Assembly: GCF_000427465.1 (NCBI RefSeq) | Contig: NZ_ATYB01000014.1 | Span: 1,511,570 to 1,575,569 of the forward strand | DNA length: 64,000 nucleotides | Source of the DNA: Sinorhizobium arboris LMG 14919 | GTDB lineage: Bacteria > Pseudomonadota > Alphaproteobacteria > Rhizobiales > Rhizobiaceae | Direction of reading: 5' to 3' | Part shown: in pieces, positions 1 through 9,014 of the stretch | Numbering within the stretch: position 1 is the stretch's first letter | Layout of the letters: each line of letters begins with the position of its first letter | The notes under the pieces: model-generated | Databases searched by the model: none | What the model was told of the DNA's origin: nothing | Seen by the model: the letters and a program-made list of their open reading frames with translations, nothing else | Made by a program: the position numbers and the translations under genes

Positions 1-1
1 C

Positions 2-244
2 GGTCCGAACGGCCATGTCGCCAATGCACCGGGGGTCGGCGGCGACGGCCAGGTCCTCATGCAGGTTACGGCGGTCGAAGAGAAAGCTCCCGCCGACGCC
101 CTCGACAATGACAGCAGCCAGATCGAAGCGGTTGCGCGCGCGAGCGGTGACGACATCCTGGATCAGATGGTCTCAACACTCCAAACTGCCTATGGCGTCT
201 CGATAAACCAGACGCTTGCGGAAACGGCATTGGCGCAACGGTGA
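2..244 (+). CDS. C-terminal end of a PpiD/SurA-type peptidyl-prolyl isomerase (partial)
   Basis: An open frame runs from the window edge to a TGA, giving about 80 residues of a C-terminus; the start lies outside. The end, with a YGVSINQTLAE motif after an acidic helical stretch, resembles the C-terminus of periplasmic parvulin-like foldases (PpiD family) that I recall upstream of trpD in Rhizobiales. The foldase would sit in the inner membrane and help outer-membrane proteins fold. The catalytic domain is not visible, so the identification rests on the tail and the position 18 bases before trpD. Confidence 0.55.
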   Translation, partial: GPNGHVANAPGVGGDGQVLMQVTAVEEKAPADALDNDSSQIEAVARASGDDILDQMVSTLQTAYGVSINQTLAETALAQR

Positions 245-262
245 CGACGGAGAAGCGAACTC

Positions 263-1276
263 ATGAGTGATTTGAAGCCGTTCGTCGCCAAAGTCGCAGC
301 GCGCGAGGCACTTAGCCGCGAAGATGCGCGCGCGGCCTTCGAGATCATCATGTCGGGAGCGGCCACGCCATCGCAGATCGGCGGTTTTCTGATGGCGCTC
401 CGGGTGCGCGGCGAAACGGTCGACGAGATCGTGGGTGCCGTCGGCGCGATGCGTGCACGGATGTTGCCCGTAGAAGCGCCTGAAGGTGCGATCGACATCG
501 TCGGCACCGGCGGCGACGGCGCCGGTACCTACAACATTTCGACGCTGGCCGCGCTGATCGTGGCGGGCGCCGGCGTGCCGGTCGCCAAGCATGGCAACCG
601 TGCGCTCAGCTCGAAATCCGGAACGGCCGATGCGCTTTCCTGCCTCGGGGTCAATCTCGATATCGGGCCCGCGGCGATCTCACGCTGCATTGCCGAGGCG
701 GGTCTCGGCTTCATGTTCGCGCAGCAGCACCATTCGGCCATGCGTCACGTCGGCCCGACGCGTGTGGAACTTGGAACGAGAACGATCTTCAATCTGCTCG
801 GTCCCCTCGCCAACCCCGCCGGCGTCAGGCAGCAGCTTGTCGGCGTTTACGCGCCGCAATGGGTCGATCCGCTCGCGGAGGTGCTCCGCGACCTCGGTTC
901 GGAAAGTGTCTGGGTCGTGCATGGCGAAGGACTGGATGAGATCACCACGACCGGCGTGACCAAAGTGGCGGCGCTCAAGGGCGGCACGATTACCAACTTC
1001 GAACTGACTCCGGCCGATTTTGGCCTCGAGCGGGTGTCGCTCGAGTCCCTGAAGGGCGGAGACGGAGCTCATAACGCCGCCGCGCTGCAGGCCGTTCTCG
1101 ATGGTGCGGAGAATGCCTACCGGGACATTTCCCTTGCGAATGCCGCCGCTTCGTTGATGATAGCCGGACGCGCCAAAGACCTGGGCGAAGGCATGGCGCT
1201 GGCCCGGCAAGCGCTTTCGAGCGGCGCCGCCAAAGTCGCCCTGCAGCGGTTGATCACCGTCTCGAACGCGGCTTGA
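263..1276 (+). CDS. trpD: Anthranilate phosphoribosyltransferase
   Basis: The 337-residue product transfers phosphoribose from PRPP to anthranilate, the second step of tryptophan synthesis, in the cytosol. The PRPP-binding GTGGDG loop is at residues 81-86 and the KHGNR anthranilate-site motif at 109-113; the length is normal for the family. It starts with ATG after GGAGAAG. It is not fused to a glutamine amidotransferase domain. trpC follows after nine bases, then moaC and moeA in overlapping order, so these are probably co-transcribed. No attenuator is visible before the gene. Confidence 0.97.
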   Translation: MSDLKPFVAKVAAREALSREDARAAFEIIMSGAATPSQIGGFLMALRVRGETVDEIVGAVGAMRARMLPVEAPEGAIDIVGTGGDGAGTYNISTLAALIVAGAGVPVAKHGNRALSSKSGTADALSCLGVNLDIGPAAISRCIAEAGLGFMFAQQHHSAMRHVGPTRVELGTRTIFNLLGPLANPAGVRQQLVGVYAPQWVDPLAEVLRDLGSESVWVVHGEGLDEITTTGVTKVAALKGGTITNFELTPADFGLERVSLESLKGGDGAHNAAALQAVLDGAENAYRDISLANAAASLMIAGRAKDLGEGMALARQALSSGAAKVALQRLITVSNAA

Positions 1277-1285
1277 GGAGAAGAC

Positions 1286-2101
1286 ATGACGGATATCCTG
1301 CGCCGGATCGAGGTCTATAAGCGAGAGGAGATCGCTGCCGCGAAGGCGCGCGTTCCACTCGAAGAGCTGAAGGCGCGGCTCGCCGATCAATCGGCGCCGC
1401 GCGGTTTCCACGCGGCACTGGCGGAGCGACGGAACAAGGGCGGGTTCGGATTGATCGCCGAAATCAAGAAGGCGAGCCCGTCGAAGGGTTTGATCCGGCA
1501 GGATTTCGACCCTCCGGAATTGGCGAAGGCCTACGCCGCAGGCGGCGCTGCCTGCCTTTCCGTGCTTACCGACGCGCCGAGCTTCCAGGGTGCGCCGGAG
1601 TTCCTGACCCGGGCACGCGAGGCCTGCGCGCTGCCGGCGCTGCGCAAGGACTTCATGTTCGACACCTATCAGGTTTTCGAAGCGCGCGCCTGGGGCGCCG
1701 ATTGCATTCTGCTGATCATGGCTTCGCTCACCGACGATGACGCGCGCCGGTTGGAGGATGCTGCCTTTGCACTCGGCATGGACGTCCTCGTCGAAGTGCA
1801 TGATGCGGAAGAAATGGAACGGGCGCTTCGCTTGTCATCTCCGCTCGTCGGCATCAACAACCGCAATCTCCGGACGTTTGAGGTCGACCTCGCCGTCTCC
1901 GAAGGGCTTGCGGCAATGGTTTCCTCCGATCGCCTCCTGGTCGGCGAAAGCGGCGTTTTCACGCACGAAGACTGCCTGCGCCTCGAGAAGTGCGGGATTA
2001 CGACCTTCCTGGTCGGCGAAAGCCTGATGAGGAAGGATGACGTGGAGGCGGCGACGCGTGCGCTGCTGACCGGCTCGGCAAGCATCCTGGCGGCAGAATG
2101 A
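1286..2101 (+). CDS. trpC: Indole-3-glycerol phosphate synthase
   Basis: The 271-residue TIM barrel converts carboxyphenylamino-deoxyribulose phosphate to indole-3-glycerol phosphate. The catalytic-lysine segment [10 protein letters not shown] is at residues 59-68, and the phosphate-binding VGESG and FLVGES strands are near the C-terminus. The length matches monofunctional TrpC, with no TrpF fusion. The ATG follows a GAGGAGAAG ribosome site just after trpD. The stop overlaps the moaC start (ATGA type), pointing to translational coupling. Confidence 0.97.
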   Translation: MTDILRRIEVYKREEIAAAKARVPLEELKARLADQSAPRGFHAALAERRNKGGFGLIAEIKKASPSKGLIRQDFDPPELAKAYAAGGAACLSVLTDAPSFQGAPEFLTRAREACALPALRKDFMFDTYQVFEARAWGADCILLIMASLTDDDARRLEDAAFALGMDVLVEVHDAEEMERALRLSSPLVGINNRNLRTFEVDLAVSEGLAAMVSSDRLLVGESGVFTHEDCLRLEKCGITTFLVGESLMRKDDVEAATRALLTGSASILAAE

Positions 2102-2595
2102 TGAACGGGTCGACCCTCACCCATATCGACAGCGCGGGCGAAGCCAGCATGGTCGATGTCGGCGACAAGGCAGAGACTGTCCGCGTCGCTGTCGCGGAAG
2201 GTTTCGTCAGAATGAAGCCGGAGACCCTGGCATTGATCCGCGAAGGCAACGCAAAGAAGGGCGACGTCATCGCGACCGCCCGCCTCGCGGGTATCATGGC
2301 CGCGAAGCAGACATCGAACCTCATTCCGCTCTGCCATCCGCTGATGCTGACGAAAGTGTCCGTCGATATCACGCCGGATGATGCGCTTCCCGGTTTGCGC
2401 GTCGAATCGATGGCCAAGCTGACCGGCCGGACGGGCGTCGAGATGGAGGCGTTGACTGCCGTCAGTGTCGCCTGCCTGACGATATACGACATGGCCAAGG
2501 CGGCGGACCGGGAAATGGAGATCGGCGGCGTGCGGCTGGTCAGCAAGTCTGGCGGACGCTCCGGCGATTATCACCGCGCGGGAGACATGCGCTGA
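2098..2595 (+). CDS. moaC: Cyclic pyranopterin monophosphate synthase
   Basis: The 165-residue enzyme works with MoaA to turn GTP into cyclic pyranopterin monophosphate, the first stage of molybdenum cofactor synthesis. Family motifs are clear: the MVDVGDK start, [12 protein letters not shown] at residues 70-81 and GVEMEALTA at 113-121, followed by the DMAKAAD helix. The start is one of two adjacent ATG codons at 2098 or 2101, overlapping the trpC stop. The stop shares one base with the moeA start, so the four genes form a tight operon. Confidence 0.97.
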   Translation: MMNGSTLTHIDSAGEASMVDVGDKAETVRVAVAEGFVRMKPETLALIREGNAKKGDVIATARLAGIMAAKQTSNLIPLCHPLMLTKVSVDITPDDALPGLRVESMAKLTGRTGVEMEALTAVSVACLTIYDMAKAADREMEIGGVRLVSKSGGRSGDYHRAGDMR

Positions 2596-3815
2596 TGTCG
2601 CTTCTTTCGGTTGAGGAAGCGCTGCTGAGGATCCTGACCGCAGCCTTGCCGCTGAAGCGCACGGAACGCCTTGAGTTGCATGAATGCTTCGGACGGGTGC
2701 TCGCCGAGAACGTAGCGGCCAAGCTGACCCACCCCCCATTCGACAATTCCGCGATGGATGGCTACGCCGTCCGCCACGAGGATATCGCCGAAGTCGGAGC
2801 GGAGCTCTCCGTTATCGGCCAGTCCGCCGCAGGGCGCCGTTTTCGCGGCGACGTCAAAGGCGGCGAGGCGGTACGCATCTTTACGGGTGCGCCGGTTCCC
2901 GCGGGCGCGGATACCGTCATAATACAGGAGGACACCGAGAAGCTGCCGGACGGTCGCATCCGCACTCTGTTCGCCCCGGCCAAGGGACGCCACATCCGCC
3001 TGGCGGGGCAGGATTTCCTGGCTGGTGACGTCGCACTCTCTGCCGGTTGCGTGCTCGACGCAGGACGCTTGACGCTCGCGGCCGGAATGAACCATCGGGA
3101 CCTCCCGGTGTTTGCGCGGCCGAAAATCGCGATCGTCGCCACCGGTGACGAATTGTTGCCGCCAGGGAGTTCCCTTGGCCCCGACCAGATCATCGCCTCG
3201 AACAGTTTCGGAATCGCCGCGGTGGCCCGCGACAATGGCGCCGAAGTTGTTGACATCGGCATCGTCGGCGATGATCGGGCGGCGATCGCCAGCGCCGTTA
3301 CAAAGGCGCAGGCAGCGAATGTCGACGTGCTCGTCACCCTTGGAGGAGCCTCGGTCGGCGATCACGATCTCGTTCAATCGACGCTTCTCGGCTGCGGCAT
3401 GACGCTTGACTTCTGGCGTATCGCCATGCGTCCGGGAAAGCCCTTGATGGTCGGCGATCTCGACGGCGTCCCCGTGCTCGGCCTTCCCGGAAACCCCGTC
3501 TCGAGCCTCGTTTGCGCGCTGCTCTTCCTCGAGCCTCTGACGCGCAGACTTGCGCATCTGCCGCCCCGTTCCCGACTGGTCGATGCACGGCTTGCCGCAC
3601 CGCTGCCGGCCAATGACCGACGCCAGGATTATATACGTGCCCGCCTCACGCTCGAGACCGACGGTTCGCTCGTGGCGCATCCGTTCCCGCGCCAGGATTC
3701 GTCGATGGTCAGCGTGTTCGCCCAGTCCGACGGGCTGATCGTTCGGCCACCAGGTGCTTCCGAGGTCGCGATCGGAGAGGTATGCAGCGTTTTCAAGCTC
3801 AGGGATCCTGCCTGA
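2595..3815 (+). CDS. moeA: Molybdopterin molybdenumtransferase
   Basis: The 406-residue enzyme inserts molybdate into adenylylated molybdopterin. The N-terminal PPFDNSAMDGYA motif is at residues 47-58; later come a GDELLPPG turn, the TLGGASVGDHD segment and MRPGKP with LGLPGNPVSS, all typical of MoeA. Length is normal. The ATG at 2595 overlaps the moaC TGA by one base. In several rhizobia lexA follows moeA; here the next gene is a convergent membrane protein instead. Confidence 0.97.
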   Translation: MSLLSVEEALLRILTAALPLKRTERLELHECFGRVLAENVAAKLTHPPFDNSAMDGYAVRHEDIAEVGAELSVIGQSAAGRRFRGDVKGGEAVRIFTGAPVPAGADTVIIQEDTEKLPDGRIRTLFAPAKGRHIRLAGQDFLAGDVALSAGCVLDAGRLTLAAGMNHRDLPVFARPKIAIVATGDELLPPGSSLGPDQIIASNSFGIAAVARDNGAEVVDIGIVGDDRAAIASAVTKAQAANVDVLVTLGGASVGDHDLVQSTLLGCGMTLDFWRIAMRPGKPLMVGDLDGVPVLGLPGNPVSSLVCALLFLEPLTRRLAHLPPRSRLVDARLAAPLPANDRRQDYIRARLTLETDGSLVAHPFPRQDSSMVSVFAQSDGLIVRPPGASEVAIGEVCSVFKLRDPA

Positions 3816-3890
3816 CCTGACGCAGCGGCGGTGGCGAATGAGACGGTAGGCGATCGGTGAGAAGCGGATTGAGCTGAGCTACGGCGCCGT

Positions 3891-4463
3891 TCAGGCGAAA
3901 GTCTGCTCCCGCGCCGCCCTCCGGAACAGCAGGGCCGATGCGAGCCAGAGCACTGCGAACAGGGCATTCACGCCAAGTATCTCCAGCGGCGGGCTCGACG
4001 GGTAACCCATTCCTGCGGCTACCGCGACCGCGGCGACCACCGCCTGGACGAGCGCCGTCGCGAGAAATGCATGTGCCATTCCGTTCGGCCGGAATCGTGC
4101 GATGAAGGCGCCGATGATGCCGACGCCCAACACTCCGCCATAGAGAAGGTTGGCGGGGTCATCCTCGGCCCCGATGAGGCCGACGGCGAGATTTGTCCAG
4201 ATCAGCGCTACTGCTGCCGCAACTGCGATGCCGACGGCGGCGCGGTATGCGCCACTGGCTGAAATCCTTGTTGCCAACTCGCAGACGCCGCCTGCGACGA
4301 TCAGCATGGCTCCAAAGATAGCGAAATCGGCCCCATCCCAGACCACTTCCGCAGTGACCTGCATGGCAAGCAAGGGCAGCAGCATAAGCGCTGCGGCCGC
4401 GCTCCACACCACTTGTCTCCAGCGTCTCCCACGACCGCTACGGTTCTCCGCCTTCACTGCCAT
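3891..4463 (-). CDS. Integral membrane protein of unknown function
   Basis: About 190 residues with five or six hydrophobic helices and a short arginine-rich N-terminus, so an inner-membrane protein. I do not recognise an active site or a transport motif. I prefer the ATG at 4463, preceded by a GAGG-like ribosome site; an upstream TTG at 4487 would add eight residues. It converges on moeA with a 75-base gap. A copy of a dispersed intergenic repeat lies just upstream of its start. Confidence 0.75.
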   Translation of the reverse strand: MAVKAENRSGRGRRWRQVVWSAAAALMLLPLLAMQVTAEVVWDGADFAIFGAMLIVAGGVCELATRISASGAYRAAVGIAVAAAVALIWTNLAVGLIGAEDDPANLLYGGVLGVGIIGAFIARFRPNGMAHAFLATALVQAVVAAVAVAAGMGYPSSPPLEILGVNALFAVLWLASALLFRRAAREQTFA

Positions 4464-4490
4464 CTGCCTCGCCTGCGCGCATTTCAAGTC

Positions 4491-4545
4491 AGCGCCCTTC
4501 CGGGAAAACTGTGCGCCGGTGTTCCGTCCGGAAGTGCGTCGTTTC
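4491..4545. repeat. Dispersed intergenic repeat, copy 1
   Basis: This stretch shares the pattern TTCC-GGAAAA-TG-GCGGT-TTCCGT-CGGAA-GCG with copies near 16222, 16285 and 22000 in this window. It contains the inverted halves TTCCGTCCGGAA. Similar units are common between genes in rhizobia; I recall them as intergenic mosaic elements, but no search was run. Confidence 0.6.
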
Positions 4546-4598
4546 GTGATAATCGAACCCGCTGATATTCATCATCAGCGACGGTGTTCGCCGTCGCG

Positions 4599-5891
4599 TC
4601 ACGAGACTGTTTCACCGAGCCGGCTGACGAGGATCTTGTCGATGCGGCGGCCGTCCATGTCGATCACCTCGAAGCGGTAGCCGCTGGCCTCGGCCGCATC
4701 GCCTTCCTCCGGCGTCTTGCGCAGCTGCTGCACCAGGAAGCCCGCTATGGTTTCGAAGTCGCCATCCGCATCGATCCCTTCGATGCCGATTTGGAGGTGG
4801 ATCTCATCGATCGGGGTGCGTCCGTCCACAAGGTAGCTGCCGTCTTCGCGCAGGCGAATGAGAGCGTGTTCTGAATTATCGTAATTCGAAGGGATGACGC
4901 CGACGATTGCCTCCAGGATGTCGGCGGTGGTGATGATCCCCTCCGTACTCCCGTACTCGTCGACGATCATCGCCATATTGATACTGGACGACTTGAAGGA
5001 TTCGAGAGCCTTCAGACAGGAGGCCGTTTCCGGCAGGGTAAGAATTTCGCGGACATAATCGCGGATGTTGAACGGCGCGCCCGGTGCGACATTCAGTATC
5101 TCCTTTGCAAGGATCGCGCCAACGACATCGCCCGATGGGCCGTCGATCACCGGATAGCGCGAGTGGCCGAATTGCCGGATCTTCTGCCCGATCGTCTCCA
5201 GGCTGTCATGAATGTCGATGAACCCGACCTCGGTGCGGTGCGTCATGATCGATTTGACGTTGCGATCGCCGAGCCGGATGATTCGCCGTAGCATCTCGTG
5301 CTCGCTCTTCTCGATGGCGCCGCTTTCGACCCCTTCCGCGATGATCGCCTGCACCTCCTCTTCTGTGACATGGTCGACGTCCTCCGGCCGCATGCCCATG
5401 AGCCGCATCGCAAGAGAGGCTGCCGTTTCGAAAAGGTAGACGATGGGCGCTGCTATACGGGAAAGCAGCGCCATCGGACCGGCAACGAACATGGCCAGCC
5501 CTTCCGGACTTCTAAGCGCCAACTGCTTCGGGATGAGTTCGCCGAGGACCACCGACAGAAATGTGATCAGGGTGACGACAAGCGCGACCGCGACCGTGTC
5601 GCCGTAAGGGCTGATCCAGCCGATGTCGTTCAGGAACGGCGCTATCTTGGCAGCGATCGTCGCGCCGCCATAGGCACCCGCCAGAATACCGACGAGGGTG
5701 ATGCCGACTTGTACCGTCGATAGAAAATTGCCAGGATCTTCGGCGAGTTTGAGCGCGGCCTCCGCGCGCCGGTTTCCCTGCTTCACCATCTGGCGCAGCA
5801 GCGGCTTGCTTGCCGAGACGATTGCCATTTCCGACAACGCGAAGAAGGCGTTGATCAAAAGCAGAACGAAAATGACAAAAAGCTCGAACAT
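4599..5891 (-). CDS. CNNM/HlyC-family membrane protein with CBS pair
   Basis: The 430-residue protein has an N-terminal DUF21 (CNNM) membrane domain over about residues 1-180 with four hydrophobic segments. A tandem CBS domain pair spans about 205-325, and a CorC/HlyC domain about 340-425 at the C-terminus. Members are linked to magnesium or cobalt efflux and resistance; the old name hemolysin is misleading. The first segment, MFELFVIFVLLLINAFF, is typical. It is transcribed alone and I see no regulatory motif. Confidence 0.9.
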   Translation of the reverse strand: MFELFVIFVLLLINAFFALSEMAIVSASKPLLRQMVKQGNRRAEAALKLAEDPGNFLSTVQVGITLVGILAGAYGGATIAAKIAPFLNDIGWISPYGDTVAVALVVTLITFLSVVLGELIPKQLALRSPEGLAMFVAGPMALLSRIAAPIVYLFETAASLAMRLMGMRPEDVDHVTEEEVQAIIAEGVESGAIEKSEHEMLRRIIRLGDRNVKSIMTHRTEVGFIDIHDSLETIGQKIRQFGHSRYPVIDGPSGDVVGAILAKEILNVAPGAPFNIRDYVREILTLPETASCLKALESFKSSSINMAMIVDEYGSTEGIITTADILEAIVGVIPSNYDNSEHALIRLREDGSYLVDGRTPIDEIHLQIGIEGIDADGDFETIAGFLVQQLRKTPEEGDAAEASGYRFEVIDMDGRRIDKILVSRLGETVS

Positions 5892-6048
5892 GGTCCCCGC
5901 TTCACCGTTGTGGAAAAGGGCCGCCGTGAAGACTGCTCCTCTCCAGATAGGCTAGGCCACAAGTCCGGGCAAGGCTGCCGGCAGGAATTCACGGCCGGCC
6001 TGGACGCCAGCTGGCCGATGTCTTACCGACGTGCTTGACCGGGCTCGG

Positions 6049-6831
6049 TCAGGCTTTCGCCGTGCTGCCGCCGAGCGCCTGGCGGATGCGCGCACGCCCC
6101 ACCTTGATCACGTGCTCCATCGCCAGACGGGCAGCCGCCTCGTCCCGTTTGCCGATCGCCTCGACGATGCGGATATGGTTGCGCGCAACCTCATCGATAC
6201 CGCCTTTTTCCGCTGTCGGCGAACTCAGCTTGAAGACGCCCACAAGGGCTGCCTCGATCAAGCCGCCGACCGTCCGCAGGAAGGGATTACCAGACGCTTC
6301 GATGACGGAGAGGTGGAACTTGAGGTCCGCTATGGCGAGACTCTCGGGCGTGTGACTCGCCTCCCCCATGGCGACGGCGAGCCGCATCATCCCCGCGATT
6401 TCCGAGTCAGATGCGTTTCTTGCCGCCAATGCCGCAGCATGCGTTTCGAAGGCCAGCCTCACCTCGCTCAGATGGTAGAGAAAGTCTTCGTCGACGCCGC
6501 AGGCGAAATGCCAGGTGAGAATGTCGCTGTCGAAGAGGTTCCATTCCTTGCGTGGCGTGATGCGCGTACCGATTCGGGCACGCGGTACGATCATGCCCTT
6601 TGCGGCAAGCGTCTTCATCGCTTCGCGCAGTACGGTCCGCGATACCCGGAATCGGAGCGCCAATTCTGGATCTCCGGGGAGAATACTGCCGACGGGGAAT
6701 TCTCCCGAAACGATCGCCCTGCCGAGCTGATCCACGACCTGTGCATGGCTCGTGCGCTTCGGCGCGCCGGCTATCACCGTCTCAAGCACGCTCTTCAACC
6801 AATCCTCCCCAGGGAAACTCATCATTGCCAC
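6049..6831 (-). CDS. GntR-family (FadR subfamily) transcriptional regulator
   Basis: The 260-residue protein has an N-terminal winged helix (about residues 28-95, with the SGEFPVGS and SRTVLREAMKTL segments) and a C-terminal all-helical FCD ligand domain (about 115-245). The FCD domain usually binds an organic acid or a metal-bound ligand. The start is probably the GTG at 6831, with AGGA nine bases before; an ATG two codons in is possible. It lies downstream of the BMP transporter operon, beyond a strong hairpin, so it could regulate that operon, but no operator was identified. Confidence 0.9.
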   Translation of the reverse strand: MAMMSFPGEDWLKSVLETVIAGAPKRTSHAQVVDQLGRAIVSGEFPVGSILPGDPELALRFRVSRTVLREAMKTLAAKGMIVPRARIGTRITPRKEWNLFDSDILTWHFACGVDEDFLYHLSEVRLAFETHAAALAARNASDSEIAGMMRLAVAMGEASHTPESLAIADLKFHLSVIEASGNPFLRTVGGLIEAALVGVFKLSSPTAEKGGIDEVARNHIRIVEAIGKRDEAAARLAMEHVIKVGRARIRQALGGSTAKA

Positions 6832-6924
6832 CAGCGCAATTCCTGCCGGTAACGATCAACACTAGATCGAATAGACGATTCCTGAAAGCCTGGAGAGAGA
6901 CAGGTAAGCCGCATCGGTCCATGG

Positions 6925-6953
6925 GAAACCCCGCGCACGAGACGCGGGGTTTC
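6925..6953 (-). terminator. Strong hairpin terminator after the BMP-protein gene
   Basis: An 11-base perfect inverted repeat (GAAACCCCGCG and CGCGGGGTTTC) encloses a seven-base loop. It lies 25 bases past the stop of the minus-strand BMP gene and before the GntR gene. The U-tract is short in both directions, so efficient intrinsic termination is likely but not certain. Confidence 0.75.
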
Positions 6954-6977
6954 AATTTCCGTGTTTCGGCCCTTCGA

Positions 6978-8048
6978 TTATTGCGGCAGCTTGTCGTCAA
7001 CGCCTTCGACGTAGAAGTTCATTCCGAGCAGCGTCGCGTCGTCGGCCGTTTCGCCCTCTTTCAGCCACGGGCTGCCGTCCTGCTTGTTGAGCGGACCGGT
7101 AAACGGCTTCAGTTCGCCGGATTTGATTTTCGCCTCCGTTGCTTCTGCCATGGCTTTCACGTCATCGGGCATGTTGGTGTAAGGCGCCATGGTCAGGATG
7201 CCGTCCTTCAGACCGTCCCAGCTCGAAGACGTGGACCAGGTTCCATCGAGGAAAGCCCTGGTGCGCTTCACATAATAGGCGCCCCAGGTATCGACGATCG
7301 CGGTCAATTGCGTCTGCGGGCCGGCGGCAATCATGTCGGACGCCTGACCGAAGGCCTTGATGCCGCGCTCTGCCGCGACCTGCATCGGCGCGGTCGTGTC
7401 GGTATGCTGGGTGAGGATGTCGACGCCCTGGTCTACGAGCGCCTTGGCGGCGTCCGCTTCCTTACCCGGATCGAACCAGGTGTTCGCCCATACGACCTTG
7501 ATCTTGAAATCCGGGTTGACCGCGCGGGCACCGATGACGAAGGCGTTGATGCCCATCACCACCTCGGGAATCGGGAAGGAGGCGATATAGCCGGCGACAC
7601 CCTTCTCGGACATCTTCGCTGCGATCTGACCCTGGATGTAGCGGCCCTCGTAGAAACGGCTGTTATAGGTGGCGACGTTGGGTGCTGTCTTGTAGCCGGT
7701 CGCGTGCTCGAACTTCACGTCCGGGAACTTCTGGGCGACTTTGATCGTCGCATCCATGAAGCCGAAGGACGTGGTGAAGATCAGACCACATCCGGAACGG
7801 GCCAGGCGCTCGATCGCCCGTTCGGCGTCCGGACCTTCCGGCACGTTTTCCAGGAACTGCGTTTCGATCTTGTCGCCGAGCTCCTTTTCGAGCTCCTGGC
7901 GGCCGATGTCATGGGCCTGGGTCCAGCCGCCATCCGTCTTCGAGCCGACATAGATGAAGCAGATCTTTGCCTTTTCCTGAGCGCCTGCAGTCGGCGCGAT
8001 ACCGAGCACGGCCACGGTGGCTGCTAGGGCGACGAGTAGTTTTTTCAT
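6978..8048 (-). CDS. BMP-family ABC transporter substrate-binding protein
   Basis: The 356-residue protein has a Sec signal peptide (MKKLLVALAATVAVLG, cleavage likely after AGA) and then a Bmp/PnrA fold. GGWTQAHDIG near residue 40 and the GLIFTTSFGFMD strand are typical. PnrA-like proteins capture purine nucleosides in the periplasm; others in the family bind sugars or other small molecules. There is no lipobox. It is the last gene of the importer set, 45 bases after the second permease. Nucleoside uptake is the best guess from family knowledge. Confidence 0.92.
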   Translation of the reverse strand: MKKLLVALAATVAVLGIAPTAGAQEKAKICFIYVGSKTDGGWTQAHDIGRQELEKELGDKIETQFLENVPEGPDAERAIERLARSGCGLIFTTSFGFMDATIKVAQKFPDVKFEHATGYKTAPNVATYNSRFYEGRYIQGQIAAKMSEKGVAGYIASFPIPEVVMGINAFVIGARAVNPDFKIKVVWANTWFDPGKEADAAKALVDQGVDILTQHTDTTAPMQVAAERGIKAFGQASDMIAAGPQTQLTAIVDTWGAYYVKRTRAFLDGTWSTSSSWDGLKDGILTMAPYTNMPDDVKAMAEATEAKIKSGELKPFTGPLNKQDGSPWLKEGETADDATLLGMNFYVEGVDDKLPQ

Positions 8049-8093
8049 TTTGACCTCTGTCGGTTTGAGAAATTTCCGTCTGGCTGTTGTACT

Positions 8094-9014
8094 TCACCGG
8101 TCCGGCACGAACGGTTTGCCGAGCGATGCCGGCGTATTGATCAGGGTCATGCGCCGGTTATGCGATATGAGAATGAGTACGACAATCGTCGCGATATAGG
8201 GAAGCGCAGTCAGGAACTGCGAGGGGATGCCGATTCCGAAAGCCTGGGCGTGAAGCTGGCTGATGGAGACCGCTCCGAAGAGATATCCCCCGGCAACCAC
8301 GCGCCACGGCCGCCAGGAGGCGAAAACCACCAGGGCCAGCGCGATCCAGCCGCGGCCGGCAGACATGTTCTCCACCCATTGGGGCGTGTAAACGAGCGAC
8401 AACTGTGCGCCGGCAAGACCGGCGCAGGCGCCGCCGAAAAGAACGGCCAGGTAGCGGATCCGAATGACGTTCACACCGAGAGCATGGGCCGAGGAATGGC
8501 TGTCGCCCACGGCCCGCAGCGTCAAACCCGCACGACTCCTGAACAGGAACAGGTGGACGCCCACCACGATCGCGATCGACGCATAGAATATGGCATCTTG
8601 CCGAAACAAAAGCGGACCGACGACCGGTATCTGAGACAGGAGCGGAATCGCGATCGGCTGCAGCTTGATGCCCTGCACTCCAAGAAAACTCTCGCCGAGC
8701 ATCCCGGAAACGCCCAGACCGAGGAGAGTCAGCGCCAGGCCGGTCGCTACCTGGTTGGCAACAAGCGTTAGAGTCAGGAAGCCGAACAGCAGCGAAAACA
8801 CAGCGCCGGCGGCTATGCCGGCAACAATTCCGACATAAGGCGAACCGCTGAGCTGGGTGGCAGCGAAAGCGCAGACCGCTCCCATGATCATCATGCCTTC
8901 AACGCCGAGATTGAGCACACCGGACCGCTCGGCGACGAGTTCGCCGACCGCAGCGAGGACGAGCGGCGTCGCCGCCGTGATGACGCTGAAAAGGATGGCT
9001 TCGACAATGCCCAT
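8094..9014 (-). CDS. BMP-type ABC transporter permease (second subunit)
   Basis: This 306-residue inner-membrane permease has eight or more hydrophobic helices and the ERSGVLNLGVEGMMIMGA segment typical of BPD-transp-2 permeases of nucleoside importers (NupC/YufQ type). I choose the ATG at 9014 because it overlaps the stop of the upstream permease in an ATGA arrangement; the open frame extends further but without family similarity. It pairs with the preceding permease to form the channel. Confidence 0.92.
   Translation of the reverse strand: MGIVEAILFSVITAATPLVLAAVGELVAERSGVLNLGVEGMMIMGAVCAFAATQLSGSPYVGIVAGIAAGAVFSLLFGFLTLTLVANQVATGLALTLLGLGVSGMLGESFLGVQGIKLQPIAIPLLSQIPVVGPLLFRQDAIFYASIAIVVGVHLFLFRSRAGLTLRAVGDSHSSAHALGVNVIRIRYLAVLFGGACAGLAGAQLSLVYTPQWVENMSAGRGWIALALVVFASWRPWRVVAGGYLFGAVSISQLHAQAFGIGIPSQFLTALPYIATIVVLILISHNRRMTLINTPASLGKPFVPDR

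Noticed and set aside
680..1801. Minus-strand open frame of 373 codons across trpD and trpC
   Set aside because: It spans the junction of two well-supported genes on the other strand and has no domain pattern.
6600..8027. Plus-strand open frame of 475 codons
   Set aside because: It lies antisense to the GntR and BMP genes and crosses the terminator hairpin; it lacks family features.
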